Assembly (NCBI RefSeq): GCF_011604685.1
Contig: NZ_CP050063.1
Location: forward strand, 7,543,001-7,607,000
Reading direction: 5' to 3'
Origin: Spirosoma aureum
Lineage (GTDB): Bacteria > Bacteroidota > Bacteroidia > Cytophagales > Spirosomataceae
Length of the DNA stretch: 64,000 nt
Under the pieces are notes generated by a model. The model was given only the letters and a program-made list of their open reading frames with translations. It was not told the DNA's origin and ran no database searches. Shown here in pieces: positions 1 to 8,439 of this stretch (within the stretch, counting starts at the first letter, position 1; the number at the start of each line of letters is the position of its first letter). The position numbers and the translations under genes are program-made.

Positions 1-44
1 AGTCAACCCGAATTGTGTTACAACGCTAACCACACTATTCTGCA

Positions 45-1625
45 ATGAAAACCATTACGTTTTTTTCACTCTGGCTATTTCTAACACTAGTTGCCCAGGC
101 ACAGCCACCTCAGGGCTTCAGCTATCAGGCCGTCGCTCGAAATGCTACTGGCGATGTGCTGGCAGGCAAAGCCATTAAAGTCCGGCTGTCGATCATTGAT
201 GGTACGCCCAGCGGCACTGTTCAGTATACGGAGTCGCAGGAAGCCTCAACCAATGCCTTTGGTCTGTTTACGCTCACAATTGGCGCAGGAAACGCGGAGA
301 AAGGAGCCTTTAAAGACATTACCTGGAACAGCGGTCTCAAGTTTATGGGCGTAGATGTGGCCTTCGATGGCTCCACGAATTACCAGAATATGGGCGTCAG
401 TCAGTTACAGAGTGTTCCCTTTGCCCTTTACGCCGTAAATAGTGGTACTCCTGGACCCACTGGTCCCAAAGGTGATGTAGGGTCACAGGGGCCTAAAGGC
501 GATACGGGCGCAATAGGTCCGGCAGGCCCCAAAGGTGATTCTGGACCCGCCGGTCCCAAAGGAGATGCTGGTCCTCAGGGCGCAAAAGGTGATCCGGGTC
601 CAACTGGACCTGCCGGACCCCAAGGCACTAAAGGGGATGCAGGCGTTGCCGGACCGCAGGGGCCTAAAGGCGATGCATCGCCCTGGGTAGGAGCCAATGG
701 AATTTTTACTACATCGGCGACCCTGGGTATTGGAACCAGTTCACCGAAAGCCCCGCTGCATGTGGCAGGATCAGCCCTGTATAATTTTACAACATCCGCC
801 CGGTTTTTCAATTATAACACAGCCTCAACTGTGCTTGCCTCAGGAAATGGTTATCGAATGGGACTGTTTGTTGAAAATGATGTCGTAACCAACAATACCC
901 TTGTTTCAACGCAAACAGTTACTACGTCAGACGCCCGTATTAAAAACATTGTCGGGACGTCCAATAAACAACGGGACTTAGAAACGCTCCGTCAGATTGA
1001 CGTGACCAACTATACCTTCAAAGATGTGGTAAAACAGGGAAACAGCCCGCAGAAGAAAGTAATTGCTCAGCAAGTAGAGCGTGTTTATCCGCAGGCTGTC
1101 CAGAAACGAACTGACTTTATACCCGATATTTACGCGGTAGCCAGAGTCGATGAATCGCCTTCAGGCTTCATTTTAAAACTTGAAAAAACGCATGGGTTAA
1201 AAGCAGGGGATAAAGTAAAACTGATTCATGCTCAGCGAGGTGAATTCATAGAAAAAGTCAGTCAACTTATTGATGAAAAAACCTTCTGTATTTCGGCACG
1301 TGGGATCGAATCGACGGATAAACTTTTTGTATATGGTCGGGAAGTCGACGATTTTCGGGTAGTCGATTATGATGCCCTCTCGATGCTAAACATCAGTGCC
1401 ACACAAGCCTTGTTGCAGCGTATGGAACAGACCGAAAAGGAAAATAAAACGTTGCAGCAGGAGATTCGCCAACTCGCTTCCCGACTGACCCGGCTCGAAG
1501 GGAATCAGAGTGCAGTTAATGCCTTCAGCCGGTGGAACCCAAATCGCACTCAATCTAATACGATCCAGAAAAGGAGCATTGCCAGGTCTACAGCTTTACA
1601 GGCTGTAGATCTGCCTGGCCTATAA
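45..1625 (+). CDS. Secreted collagen-like repeat protein with S74-type C-terminal chaperone-like domain
   Basis: The 526-residue protein starts with a signal peptide (about residues 1-19, cut after AQA). An N-terminal domain opening PQGFSYQAVARN, common in Bacteroidota surface proteins, follows. Residues about 132-212 are Gly-X-Y collagen-like repeats rich in GPKGD and GPAGP triplets. After a short shaft, TSDARIKN near residue 296 resembles the start of the peptidase S74/tail-spike intramolecular chaperone domain, whose conserved Ser and Lys drive self-cleavage. That domain appears split by a beta-rich insertion (GLKAGDKVKLI onwards), then resumes at VVDYDALSMLNI and ends in a coiled coil (about 460-495). 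The inferred role is a trimeric extracellular fibre whose C-terminal domain assembles the trimer. The gene stands alone, with a strong terminator 25 nt downstream. The S74 assignment rests on motif recognition only. Confidence 0.8.
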   Translation: MKTITFFSLWLFLTLVAQAQPPQGFSYQAVARNATGDVLAGKAIKVRLSIIDGTPSGTVQYTESQEASTNAFGLFTLTIGAGNAEKGAFKDITWNSGLKFMGVDVAFDGSTNYQNMGVSQLQSVPFALYAVNSGTPGPTGPKGDVGSQGPKGDTGAIGPAGPKGDSGPAGPKGDAGPQGAKGDPGPTGPAGPQGTKGDAGVAGPQGPKGDASPWVGANGIFTTSATLGIGTSSPKAPLHVAGSALYNFTTSARFFNYNTASTVLASGNGYRMGLFVENDVVTNNTLVSTQTVTTSDARIKNIVGTSNKQRDLETLRQIDVTNYTFKDVVKQGNSPQKKVIAQQVERVYPQAVQKRTDFIPDIYAVARVDESPSGFILKLEKTHGLKAGDKVKLIHAQRGEFIEKVSQLIDEKTFCISARGIESTDKLFVYGREVDDFRVVDYDALSMLNISATQALLQRMEQTEKENKTLQQEIRQLASRLTRLEGNQSAVNAFSRWNPNRTQSNTIQKRSIARSTALQAVDLPGL

Positions 1626-1650
1626 ATAGTGCGATCAGATGTAAGGCAAT

Positions 1651-1683
1651 AAAAAAGCACCGGGTTTCGGCCGGTGCTTTTTT
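1651..1683. terminator. Bidirectional rho-independent terminator
   Basis: The stem GCACCGG / CCGGTGC (1657-1663 and 1671-1677) has a 7-nt loop and is flanked by A6 on the left and T6 on the right. It therefore works in both directions and sits between two convergent genes. Confidence 0.9.
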
Positions 1684-1686
1684 GCG

Positions 1687-2067
1687 TTAGGCTTTCTTGC
1701 CTTTTCCTTTGCCGCCTTTTTTAGCGGGGGTCTTATCGAGTGAATTGATCCACGTAGCCAGCTTCAGCGCATCTTCTTTAGGAACCTGTGTCATTGGAGC
1801 CATTGGAGGGTAACCTGGCCAGTGACTCGGTACAGGCGTGTAGATCAGTTTAACGATTTCCTCGTTAGAATACTTCTTCTTAGCTACATCTACGTAGGCA
1901 GGGCCAACCAGTTTTTGATTAGGGCGATGGCAGGCAATACACGTATATTTGCTCATCAGGGCATTCATATCCGCTGGAATGTCAGCGGTCGGAGCCTGAG
2001 CATTGACATCGAATGAAGCCAGGGCCAGGGCAGCCGCAGCAAAGAGAAATCCAAACGATTTTTTCAT
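1687..2067 (-). CDS. Small periplasmic cytochrome c, class I
   Basis: From the ATG at 2067 the protein has 126 residues with a signal peptide ending FDVNAQA. A longer reading frame adds 11 residues before MKKS that would spoil the signal peptide, so the downstream start is preferred. The haem c motif CIACH lies at about residue 42. A methionine-rich loop (PPMAPM) near residue 90 can supply the distal ligand. The C-terminus is a lysine/glycine-rich tail (KKGGKGKGKKA). The family are single-haem electron carriers in the periplasm. No oxidase or dehydrogenase partner lies nearby, so the partner is unknown. A good promoter lies 62 nt upstream. Confidence 0.88.
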   Translation of the reverse strand: MKKSFGFLFAAAALALASFDVNAQAPTADIPADMNALMSKYTCIACHRPNQKLVGPAYVDVAKKKYSNEEIVKLIYTPVPSHWPGYPPMAPMTQVPKEDALKLATWINSLDKTPAKKGGKGKGKKA

Positions 2068-2128
2068 GAGAATCGGGTAAGCGATAAATGAACGGAACAA
2101 ATTGATAACCGGCTATAGACCAACCCCG

Positions 2129-2159
2129 CAAAAATAGACGGTTCCTGGTTATAACCCAA
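2129..2159 (-). promoter_or_regulatory. Bacteroidetes-type promoter of the cytochrome c gene
   Basis: On the minus strand TTG (2159-2157), then 20 nt, then TATTTTTG (2136-2129) match the TTG / TAnnTTTG consensus of Bacteroidota sigma-70. Transcription would begin near 2122 and give a leader of about 55 nt. Confidence 0.65.
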
Positions 2160-2242
2160 TTTTGCTTCGGTTTTTCCTACTAAACCAATCGTTGGACAAT
2201 TGTTCTTCAAAAACGTTTAAAATTTGTTAAAACAAAATCCGT

Positions 2243-2983
2243 ATGATGCCCCTCGACCGCTTTTCGGGACACGCCAATCTCTATGCTCAGTTTCGAATCG
2301 ATTATCCTCCTGATCTCTATGATTTTGTACTCTCATCTGTTAATGAGCGGCACCTGGCCTGGGATTGCGCAACCGGAAACGGGCAGGTAGCGGGTGTACT
2401 GGCTGATTTTTTCGAGCAGGTAGAAGCAACAGACATCAGCGAAACGCAATTGGTGCTGGCCGTGAAGAAGCCGAATATCCGGTACCAGCTTAGCCAGGCC
2501 GAACAAACGCCCTTTGCCGATCAGTCCTTCGACCTCATTACTGTAGCCCAGGCGTTGCATTGGTTTTCGGTCGATACGTTTCACCAGGAGGTCAGGCGCG
2601 TTTCTAAACCCGGCGCGATACTCGCCGAATGGGGATACGGCCTGGTTAAACTCGGCCAAGACCTTGACCCAATCTTACTTGATTTCTACCGGAATCGTAT
2701 TGGCCCCTACTGGGACCCGCAGCGGGTTCATATCGATAATTCGTATGGAACCCTACCCTTCCCCTTTGCGAATGCGCAATACAAAGAATTTATAATCCAT
2801 CGAACGTGGTCACTGGACCGTTTCCTCAACTACCTGCGAACGTGGTCGGCCGTACGACAGTATATTCACGAAAATGAAGAAGATCCTGTAACCGATTTTG
2901 GCGAGCAATTGAAGCCGATCTGGGGCGAAGTCGAACGGGAGCTTACCTTCCCCGTATTTTTACGAATTGGCCAGGTCAATTAA
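2243..2983 (+). CDS. Class I SAM-dependent methyltransferase
   Basis: This 246-residue soluble protein has the glycine-rich SAM-binding motif I (WDCATGNGQVA, about residues 40-50). The acidic end of beta-2 follows (VEATDIS), then LITVAQALHWF, the usual motif II/III area of the Methyltransf_11 group. Its length and pattern fit the yeast TMT1/trans-aconitate-like small-molecule methyltransferases, but the substrate cannot be read from sequence. It is divergent from the cytochrome gene and convergent with the DUF5686 gene, so it is probably a single-gene unit. Confidence 0.85.
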   Translation: MMPLDRFSGHANLYAQFRIDYPPDLYDFVLSSVNERHLAWDCATGNGQVAGVLADFFEQVEATDISETQLVLAVKKPNIRYQLSQAEQTPFADQSFDLITVAQALHWFSVDTFHQEVRRVSKPGAILAEWGYGLVKLGQDLDPILLDFYRNRIGPYWDPQRVHIDNSYGTLPFPFANAQYKEFIIHRTWSLDRFLNYLRTWSAVRQYIHENEEDPVTDFGEQLKPIWGEVERELTFPVFLRIGQVN

Positions 2984-2992
2984 TACCCTAGA

Positions 2993-3038
2993 GAATAAGT
3001 TGTGTTTCACGAATATTGGCGCGAAACACAGCTTATTC
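2993..3038. terminator. Long hairpin between convergent genes
   Basis: 16-nt arms at 2993-3008 and 3023-3038 (GAATAAG...TGTGTTTC and its complement) pair with one G-T wobble around a 14-nt loop. There is no clear T-tract. The position between two converging stop codons suggests a shared bidirectional terminator. Confidence 0.6.
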
Positions 3039-3041
3039 CCA

Positions 3042-5615
3042 TTAAAAATTAATCGAAGCAGAAGCCTTTAAGGCAAATGGACTAATAGGTATTCCATTAG
3101 GACCACCATTGAGGTAAGTTAGCCGGTGAATGGCCTGAATACGGACCAGTTTAAAAATATTATCGATTCCATAGCCAACTTCCAGATACGGTTTAGCGCC
3201 ATCGAGCGTGCCAAAATGAATGGGCTTCATGCCTCCTGGCAGAGGTTTAAACGTCTCAACATCTTGGTTTTCCTTCGATTGGCTACCCCATAATGCATCG
3301 ATATTGGCTACCAATCGCCAGTTGAGCTTCCGAATTCCCGGCAACCGGTTAAACAATAACCCTTCAAACTTATGCTGAATATGAATGGCAACGAATCGGT
3401 CGCTCACGAATTCATAAAACTGCATTCTGTTGAACGTATTGTTCGTCAACAATGGTGTAGGGTTGCCAATATGTGGAAACAGGAGCGGTGCAGGCAGCGT
3501 CGACGGCGTAAATCCAGCCGACAGCAAGTACGTCATCCGGCCAAGTGGCCCAAGCCGCAACGACTGCTGCGCCCGCAGGGTGAGCCGGTCATAATTAAAA
3601 TCGCCACCTAAAGACTTGAGTCCTCGGGTATAACGAATTGTTAGAACAGGAGCCCGTTTCGTTCCGAGTGTAATTCGGTCATTCCCATCCATAATGTACT
3701 TTTCTTTCCGGGCTAACCGGGCTTCAATCGACCAGAAGGCATCGAAAATAGTCGATTTTAGGGGCGACAGGTCACCCATATCGGGATCAATGCGGTAATG
3801 AAACGGGAAAATAGGATCAAACGTCCGGCTCCCTAACGTAGCGGTCAGTAAAATACCCCGAACAGGCTCGGTGCGAAAGAACAACTCTTTCTGCATACTC
3901 CGGTAAGCACCCCGATAACGGCCAAAGCGGCTCAGTGCATAGAAGATTCGATTTCCACCGATTAATTCGGGTGTTAGTCCTAAACGCTCCAGGTCATTGG
4001 CAACCTTAACGCCCGCTAATGTCCAGTGTTGGCGCGAAAAGAGATAATTGACTTCTCCACCGTACTTAAACTGGCGATCGTAGGTACCATAGGCGAGGTA
4101 AGCCCGAAAAATCCAGTTACGACTAAAGTCATCGTTTGTTTTGAAACCAATTCTCGTCCGCAATCCCTCAACGGTGTTGACAGCAAACAGATACGGGTAG
4201 GGTCCTAAATCGATGCCACCGAGTTTATAGAATCCGGTCACGAGAACCTGACCGATACCTTCGGCGGTTTTCACGGCAGGTACTGCTCTGAGTTTATCGA
4301 TTATCTCGCGGGCTTTCAGATCGTCTTTATTGAGCGAATCGGCACCGGCAAGGCTGCCCTGTACGGCATGCCAGTAGGCCTCATTGGCAGTAGCCACCGT
4401 ATCGCTCGGCTCGATGGGCTGCTCATAGAACAACATCGGGTGTGGCTTATTGACGACTATGTTACTGCTGCGAAGTGTCACCTCGGCCCGCAAACCAAGC
4501 GATTGCTTCCCCACGCCCGTCAAATCGGCCAGCAGCCGGATTTTAGTAGGCAACCAGCCAGCCATGCCCGACGACCCGGTGGTCGTATCCATTGTTGGCT
4601 CCAGTTCCTGCTCAATGGTCAGTCTGCGCACATAGTTCAGGTTAGCTCCATTACCAATATGTGTTTCAATCTGACACAAGGCAAACGTAGTCGTGTCGAT
4701 CCAGGCTTTCCCAGTAAACACAAGATCTTCGGGCCGCTTCGGGTCAAACTGAATTTCATAGCAGATATGATCACCAATCTGTGTTGTATCGGCCAGAAAA
4801 AACTCGTACCAGTTTTTCCAGTTATCGCCAATGGGCGAAGCAAAATCCTTTCCTAAAATTGGAATATAGTTGTCATAGAAATTCTGGCTGACCAGATTAG
4901 TCCCTCCCAGCAACTGCGAACTCAGTCCGGCATCATCGACGGCCACCCCTTTAATCCGGGTTTTACGCACATCCTCGCGTTTGCGTTGCGGATTATCCCG
5001 GTAGTAATAACGCGACACCGACTCCGAGACTAAAATCGGCAGTAATCGATGGCCTTCGCTATCAATGATGGAATCATGTTTGCTCAGCGATTCGTTAATC
5101 CGCTTGATCAACGGATTTCGGCGCATTCGGTCCGAAACGTGGCTGAGAGCAACTTGTGTTTTAACATAATTATCGCTTTCGTAGGCCAGCAGCCGCTTAC
5201 GATCATTGATAACGCGGTTTTTGCGTACCTGCCGCAAAACGCGAAACGCCGGATTTTCACCAGCACGGACGGTTACTTCCTGAAGCGAGGCACCACCCGA
5301 TATCAGTTTGATGTCAACAGCCTGCGTTGTTCGTTCGCGATCAATAAATTGGCGCTGGGTAACGTATCCAAGGGAGCTTACAGCAATCGAATCGGTCAGG
5401 ATCTTGGCGCTTATGGTATATCGGCCCCGCTCGTCGGTTAGCGACCCAACCCGACGGCCCACAAGAGCGACGCTGGCAAACGGCACAGGTTCGCCCGTAC
5501 GGGCATCTGTAACCAGTCCGGTAACGGTATAAATGGTCTGCGCGCTGGCCTCTTTATGGTTACTGGCAAGTATAAAGCAGAATAAAAGTATAAGTAGTTT
5601 CTGTAGAGGTTTCAT
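3042..5615 (-). CDS. DUF5686 and carboxypeptidase-regulatory-like outer-membrane protein
   Basis: The 857-residue protein has a signal peptide (about 1-25, ending ASAQ). An N-terminal CarboxypepD_reg-like Ig domain follows (VTGLVTDARTGEPVPFASV, about 30-115). The remainder has the pattern of the DUF5686 family, which is predicted to end in an outer-membrane beta-barrel finishing with an aromatic residue (SINF). These proteins are widespread in Bacteroidota, and their transport role, if any, is not established. The start is supported by the signal peptide. The gene is alone on this strand, with pyrR 120 nt upstream. Confidence 0.85.
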   Translation of the reverse strand: MKPLQKLLILLFCFILASNHKEASAQTIYTVTGLVTDARTGEPVPFASVALVGRRVGSLTDERGRYTISAKILTDSIAVSSLGYVTQRQFIDRERTTQAVDIKLISGGASLQEVTVRAGENPAFRVLRQVRKNRVINDRKRLLAYESDNYVKTQVALSHVSDRMRRNPLIKRINESLSKHDSIIDSEGHRLLPILVSESVSRYYYRDNPQRKREDVRKTRIKGVAVDDAGLSSQLLGGTNLVSQNFYDNYIPILGKDFASPIGDNWKNWYEFFLADTTQIGDHICYEIQFDPKRPEDLVFTGKAWIDTTTFALCQIETHIGNGANLNYVRRLTIEQELEPTMDTTTGSSGMAGWLPTKIRLLADLTGVGKQSLGLRAEVTLRSSNIVVNKPHPMLFYEQPIEPSDTVATANEAYWHAVQGSLAGADSLNKDDLKAREIIDKLRAVPAVKTAEGIGQVLVTGFYKLGGIDLGPYPYLFAVNTVEGLRTRIGFKTNDDFSRNWIFRAYLAYGTYDRQFKYGGEVNYLFSRQHWTLAGVKVANDLERLGLTPELIGGNRIFYALSRFGRYRGAYRSMQKELFFRTEPVRGILLTATLGSRTFDPIFPFHYRIDPDMGDLSPLKSTIFDAFWSIEARLARKEKYIMDGNDRITLGTKRAPVLTIRYTRGLKSLGGDFNYDRLTLRAQQSLRLGPLGRMTYLLSAGFTPSTLPAPLLFPHIGNPTPLLTNNTFNRMQFYEFVSDRFVAIHIQHKFEGLLFNRLPGIRKLNWRLVANIDALWGSQSKENQDVETFKPLPGGMKPIHFGTLDGAKPYLEVGYGIDNIFKLVRIQAIHRLTYLNGGPNGIPISPFALKASASINF

Positions 5616-5736
5616 TACGTATAATTACGGACAGCGAAATTACAAAAATCCCGCCAATCCGGAGCATACATATTGTTCAAATGTCATAAATAAGTAGCTA
5701 AGTGTCAAAAGCTTGTTATTAACTGGATACAGAGAT

Positions 5737-6276
5737 TCAGCCCACCAGCCAAATCCGATCTGCATCGGCCCCTTGCTCGGTCCACTCGACCAATACACGT
5801 TGCGATTCAAGCGTATTTACGCGCTTACCGGTATAGTCGGGTTTGATTGGCAAATCGCGGTTATAGCGCCGGTCGATCAGAACCAGTAGTTCCACTTTTC
5901 GAGGCCTTCCAAACGCGGTCATCGCATCAAGGGCAGCCCGTACCATTCGGCCCGTTGCCAGCACATCGTCGACCAGAATTACGCGCTTATCTTCAATAAT
6001 AAAGGGCACATGGGTTGCATTAGGCTGCAATGGAGAATCGCGCCGACGAAAATCATCCCGGTAAAAAGTTGCATCCAGATAACCGAGTGGTACAGTAAAA
6101 CCCAGTGTTCGGTTCAGCTCACGTCCGACGCGTTCGGCAAAATAGATACCTCGTGGCTGCATCCCCAAAATAACCGTATCGGCAAAATCCTGGTGATTTT
6201 CGATTAGTTGCTGCGCCAGTCGGCTGATCACAATTTCGAGCAGCGGACTGGAAAGAATCAGGCGTTGTTGGTTCAT
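5737..6276 (-). CDS. pyrR: PyrR-type phosphoribosyltransferase
   Basis: The 179-residue protein has the PRPP-binding signature VILVDDVLATGR at residues 99-110, with upstream GMQPRGIYFAERV. This is the length and layout of PyrR, which transfers phosphoribose to uracil and, in Firmicutes, attenuates the pyr operon by binding RNA. No pyrimidine biosynthesis gene is adjacent, so regulatory activity is uncertain. Another type-I phosphoribosyltransferase is possible. It is divergent from pth with a 105-nt shared region. Confidence 0.85.
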   Translation of the reverse strand: MNQQRLILSSPLLEIVISRLAQQLIENHQDFADTVILGMQPRGIYFAERVGRELNRTLGFTVPLGYLDATFYRDDFRRRDSPLQPNATHVPFIIEDKRVILVDDVLATGRMVRAALDAMTAFGRPRKVELLVLIDRRYNRDLPIKPDYTGKRVNTLESQRVLVEWTEQGADADRIWLVG

Positions 6277-6335
6277 GGAGTAAAAATAGTCTTCAGTTAG
6301 CAGTCATCAGCCGTTCCTCACTGGTTTTAGCTCAC

Positions 6336-6343
6336 TATTTTTG
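6336..6343 (+). promoter_or_regulatory. Likely -7 element of pth
   Basis: TATTTTTG matches TAnnTTTG and lies 38 nt before the pth ATG. No convincing -33 TTG is seen at the usual distance, so only the -7 box is claimed. Confidence 0.4.
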
Positions 6344-6381
6344 TGGGCGTTATACTATAGAAGCCTACGGGTTATTAACGA

Positions 6382-6945
6382 ATGACTAAATTTTTGATCG
6401 TTGGCCTTGGCAACATTGGCCCTGAATATGCACTAACCCGGCATAATGCCGGCTTTATGGTTCTGGACCGAATGGCCGCTCAACATGATTTTGACTTTAC
6501 AATGACTCGTCTGGCCTATACGGCCAAATGGCAACACAAAGGAAAACAAATCTTTTTCATAAAGCCGACAACCTACATGAACCTAAGTGGGCGGGCGTTA
6601 CTCTACTACATGAAACAGGAAAATATTCCGGTCGAGAATATTCTTGTTGTGACTGACGATAAAGACCTGCCTTTTGGCAAGCTGCGTTTGAAGCCTAAAG
6701 GTTCGCCGGGCGGTCATAATGGATTGCGAAATATTGACGAAGTGTTGGCTACCCAGGAATACGCCCGCTTACGGGTAGGAATAGGCAATAGTTTCTCTAA
6801 AGGAAAGCAGGTTGACTTCGTATTGGGGCAGTTTCCTGAAGACGAAATGATTCAATTACCCGACTATTTGGACCGTGCCGGCAATGCAGTGCTTGCTTTT
6901 TGTACTATGGGGATACAATTTGCTATGAACAATTACAACCAATAG
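6382..6945 (+). CDS. pth: Peptidyl-tRNA hydrolase
   Basis: The 187-residue protein is a full-length bacterial Pth, which frees tRNA from prematurely released peptidyl-tRNA in the cytoplasm. It opens with the classic KFLIVGLGNIGPEYALTRHN. Catalytic His21 and substrate-binding Asn67 (in TTYMNLSG) are present. The GSPGGHNGLRNI signature and a DDKDLPFGKLR segment follow. Nothing is unusual about length or motifs. Confidence 0.97.
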   Translation: MTKFLIVGLGNIGPEYALTRHNAGFMVLDRMAAQHDFDFTMTRLAYTAKWQHKGKQIFFIKPTTYMNLSGRALLYYMKQENIPVENILVVTDDKDLPFGKLRLKPKGSPGGHNGLRNIDEVLATQEYARLRVGIGNSFSKGKQVDFVLGQFPEDEMIQLPDYLDRAGNAVLAFCTMGIQFAMNNYNQ

Positions 6946-7082
6946 TATAAATTTTTAAAGAATTTTGCATTTTTTCAAAAGAATATTTTCTATGTCTTTA
7001 CCACCAAAACATGCAAATATAATTCCGCTCCGATTAGATTCTAATAGTCAAAAACGATAAATTAAAAATTAAACAATAGTAA

Positions 7083-7103
7083 ATTCGGAATAATATTCCG
7101 AAT
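7083..7103. promoter_or_regulatory. 21-nt perfect palindrome upstream of a secreted-protein gene
   Basis: ATTCGGAATA, a single central base, then TATTCCGAAT form exact 10-nt arms 84 nt before the ATG at 7187, in very A/T-rich DNA. It could be an operator. As RNA it would fold with almost no loop, so a protein site is likelier than a terminator. Confidence 0.4.
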
Positions 7104-7186
7104 AGCCCCCTATATATGTTTTGCACTTTCAGAACTTCTACGGACATTTGTGCGTTGATTAACTGAAACGAAAATAGAACAAAACA

Positions 7187-7627
7187 ATGAAATCGCGTGT
7201 TATCTTTGCGTCGTTGATTCTTGGATTAGGATTGATGACATCTCAGGCAGACGCGGCTACCACCACCAACACTGATGATAGCCCGGCAGCCACCAAGCCG
7301 GCAAGTGCCCTGCTTGTTAATGGTTCGGAAAAGCAATTTGCTTCTTATTACGAACAACACATTACCAAGTCGGTGCGCAACACCAATTGGAAAAATTTTA
7401 TGAGCGTTATCTCGCTTTACAACCAAAGCCCGGCCGCTGTGCTGAATCTCAGCCCCGCCGACCGTGCTAAGTTTAACGAAGCAGCCGCTCAAGTCAATAC
7501 TCAACTGGTTAAGCAAAACAATGCTGAAGCCAGTCGCTGGATGAACCAGGCCAACCATACGGCCCGGATGATCAACTTCCTCTGGAACGCGAATCAGTCT
7601 CTTAGCGAAAACTCTGACATTCAGTAA
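7187..7627 (+). CDS. Secreted protein of unknown function
   Basis: The 146-residue protein has a clear signal peptide (MKSRVIFASLILGLGLMTS, cut near ADA). A Thr/Asn/Ala-rich linker follows, then about 100 residues predicted helical (KQFASYYEQHITKSV through TARMINFLWNANQ). No known catalytic or binding motif is seen and I do not recognise the family. The gene stands alone between an A/T-rich upstream region and a strong terminator. Confidence 0.75.
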   Translation: MKSRVIFASLILGLGLMTSQADAATTTNTDDSPAATKPASALLVNGSEKQFASYYEQHITKSVRNTNWKNFMSVISLYNQSPAAVLNLSPADRAKFNEAAAQVNTQLVKQNNAEASRWMNQANHTARMINFLWNANQSLSENSDIQ

Positions 7628-7724
7628 GTTAAATTAAATACTGAATTCGTCGAGTATTTGGAACAGAAAAGGGTAAAAGTTAGTTTTTCATGTAGAAAAG
7701 GTTAAGGGTTTAGGAATAGTCAGT

Positions 7725-7765
7725 ATAAGGTTCTCTGCTAAGATCAGGGAACCTTATCTTTTTTT
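7725..7765 (+). terminator. Rho-independent terminator
   Basis: ATAAGGTTC (7725-7733) pairs with GAACCTTAT (7749-7757), with further CTG/CAG pairing inside. A run of T follows on the plus strand. It would end the 7187 transcript. Confidence 0.85.
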
Positions 7766-7961
7766 ATAGCCTACGGAGCTTCTGGTTAGGCAGTTGTCGT
7801 ATAGATTTTGCGTTCAAGCGCCGTTTGCTGGATGACCTTTCAGTCCAAAGGGAGCCAGTCGAAATCGCTTCTCCAGCTATCCTATCTGACTCGATCAGAT
7901 TTTAACCGGGTAGAATAGATTTTGGTAAATATGCGAACAGCGCTGTATATTACTGGCAGAT

Positions 7962-8016
7962 AACAAAAAAAGCCATACAACAAACAGAGCATGACTTTCG
8001 CGTTTTCTTAACCTAA
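7962..8016. repeat. Orphan copy of the terminator-like repeat at 13536-13589
   Basis: AACAAAAAAAGCCATAC, a variable core, then GAGCATGACTTTCGCG followed by TTTTCTTAACCTAA matches the element at 13536-13589 except for the loop and one stem base. Read on the minus strand it is a hairpin followed by a T-run. No minus-strand gene ends here, so it is misplaced. Confidence 0.65.
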
Positions 8017-8035
8017 CTTAAAATTGCAGCATAAT

Positions 8036-8070
8036 CCGCAATAGTCAGGACGCCAATCCGGCTATTGCGG
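8036..8070. repeat. 9-bp inverted repeat
   Basis: CCGCAATAG (8036-8044) and CTATTGCGG (8062-8070) are exact complements around 17 nt. No T-tract follows. The function is unknown. Confidence 0.45.
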
Positions 8071-8439
8071 TTATTTGCCAGTCCCCTTCTCCATTTATTT
8101 CTTTGGTTGATTAGTACAGGTAATACCTGCTACATCTCCCCTGTTCGCCTTTATCCGTTTTTCAACCAGAGCCTTGAAACCTTCACATGGAAGACCGGAA
8201 ATCCAGTTTTTTTTAACCTAAGTCACGAGCCGGTCAAGTTGTTAGTTAGACCCATACGTTGCAAGATCAGCTTCTTAATTTTCCCATACTACCTTTCAGT
8301 TCGATCGCCTGGCCCTATTACATACTACGAGCTATTAATTTATTAAGAAAAATTCTCATATTAAAGAAATATACTAAACATAATATTTATATTTATTCGA
8401 TAATAGTAACAAAAGCGGGATAATAAAAATATTTCTACA

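Larger units (their letters stand above)
7766..8439. other. Gene-free stretch
   Basis: No convincing gene is present. The stretch holds an orphan copy of a terminator repeat (7962-8016), a 9-bp hairpin (8036-8070) and an A/T-rich leader (8347-8439) before the large mosaic protein. A 93-codon frame at 8065-8346 lacks a good start and shows no domain. Confidence 0.6.

Noticed and set aside
575-811. 78-codon minus-strand frame rich in Gly-Pro
   Set aside because: It is the complement of the collagen repeats.
8065-8346. 93-codon plus-strand frame
   Set aside because: Non-ATG start, hydrophobic/aromatic composition without any domain, inside a repeat-bearing gap and starting in a hairpin.
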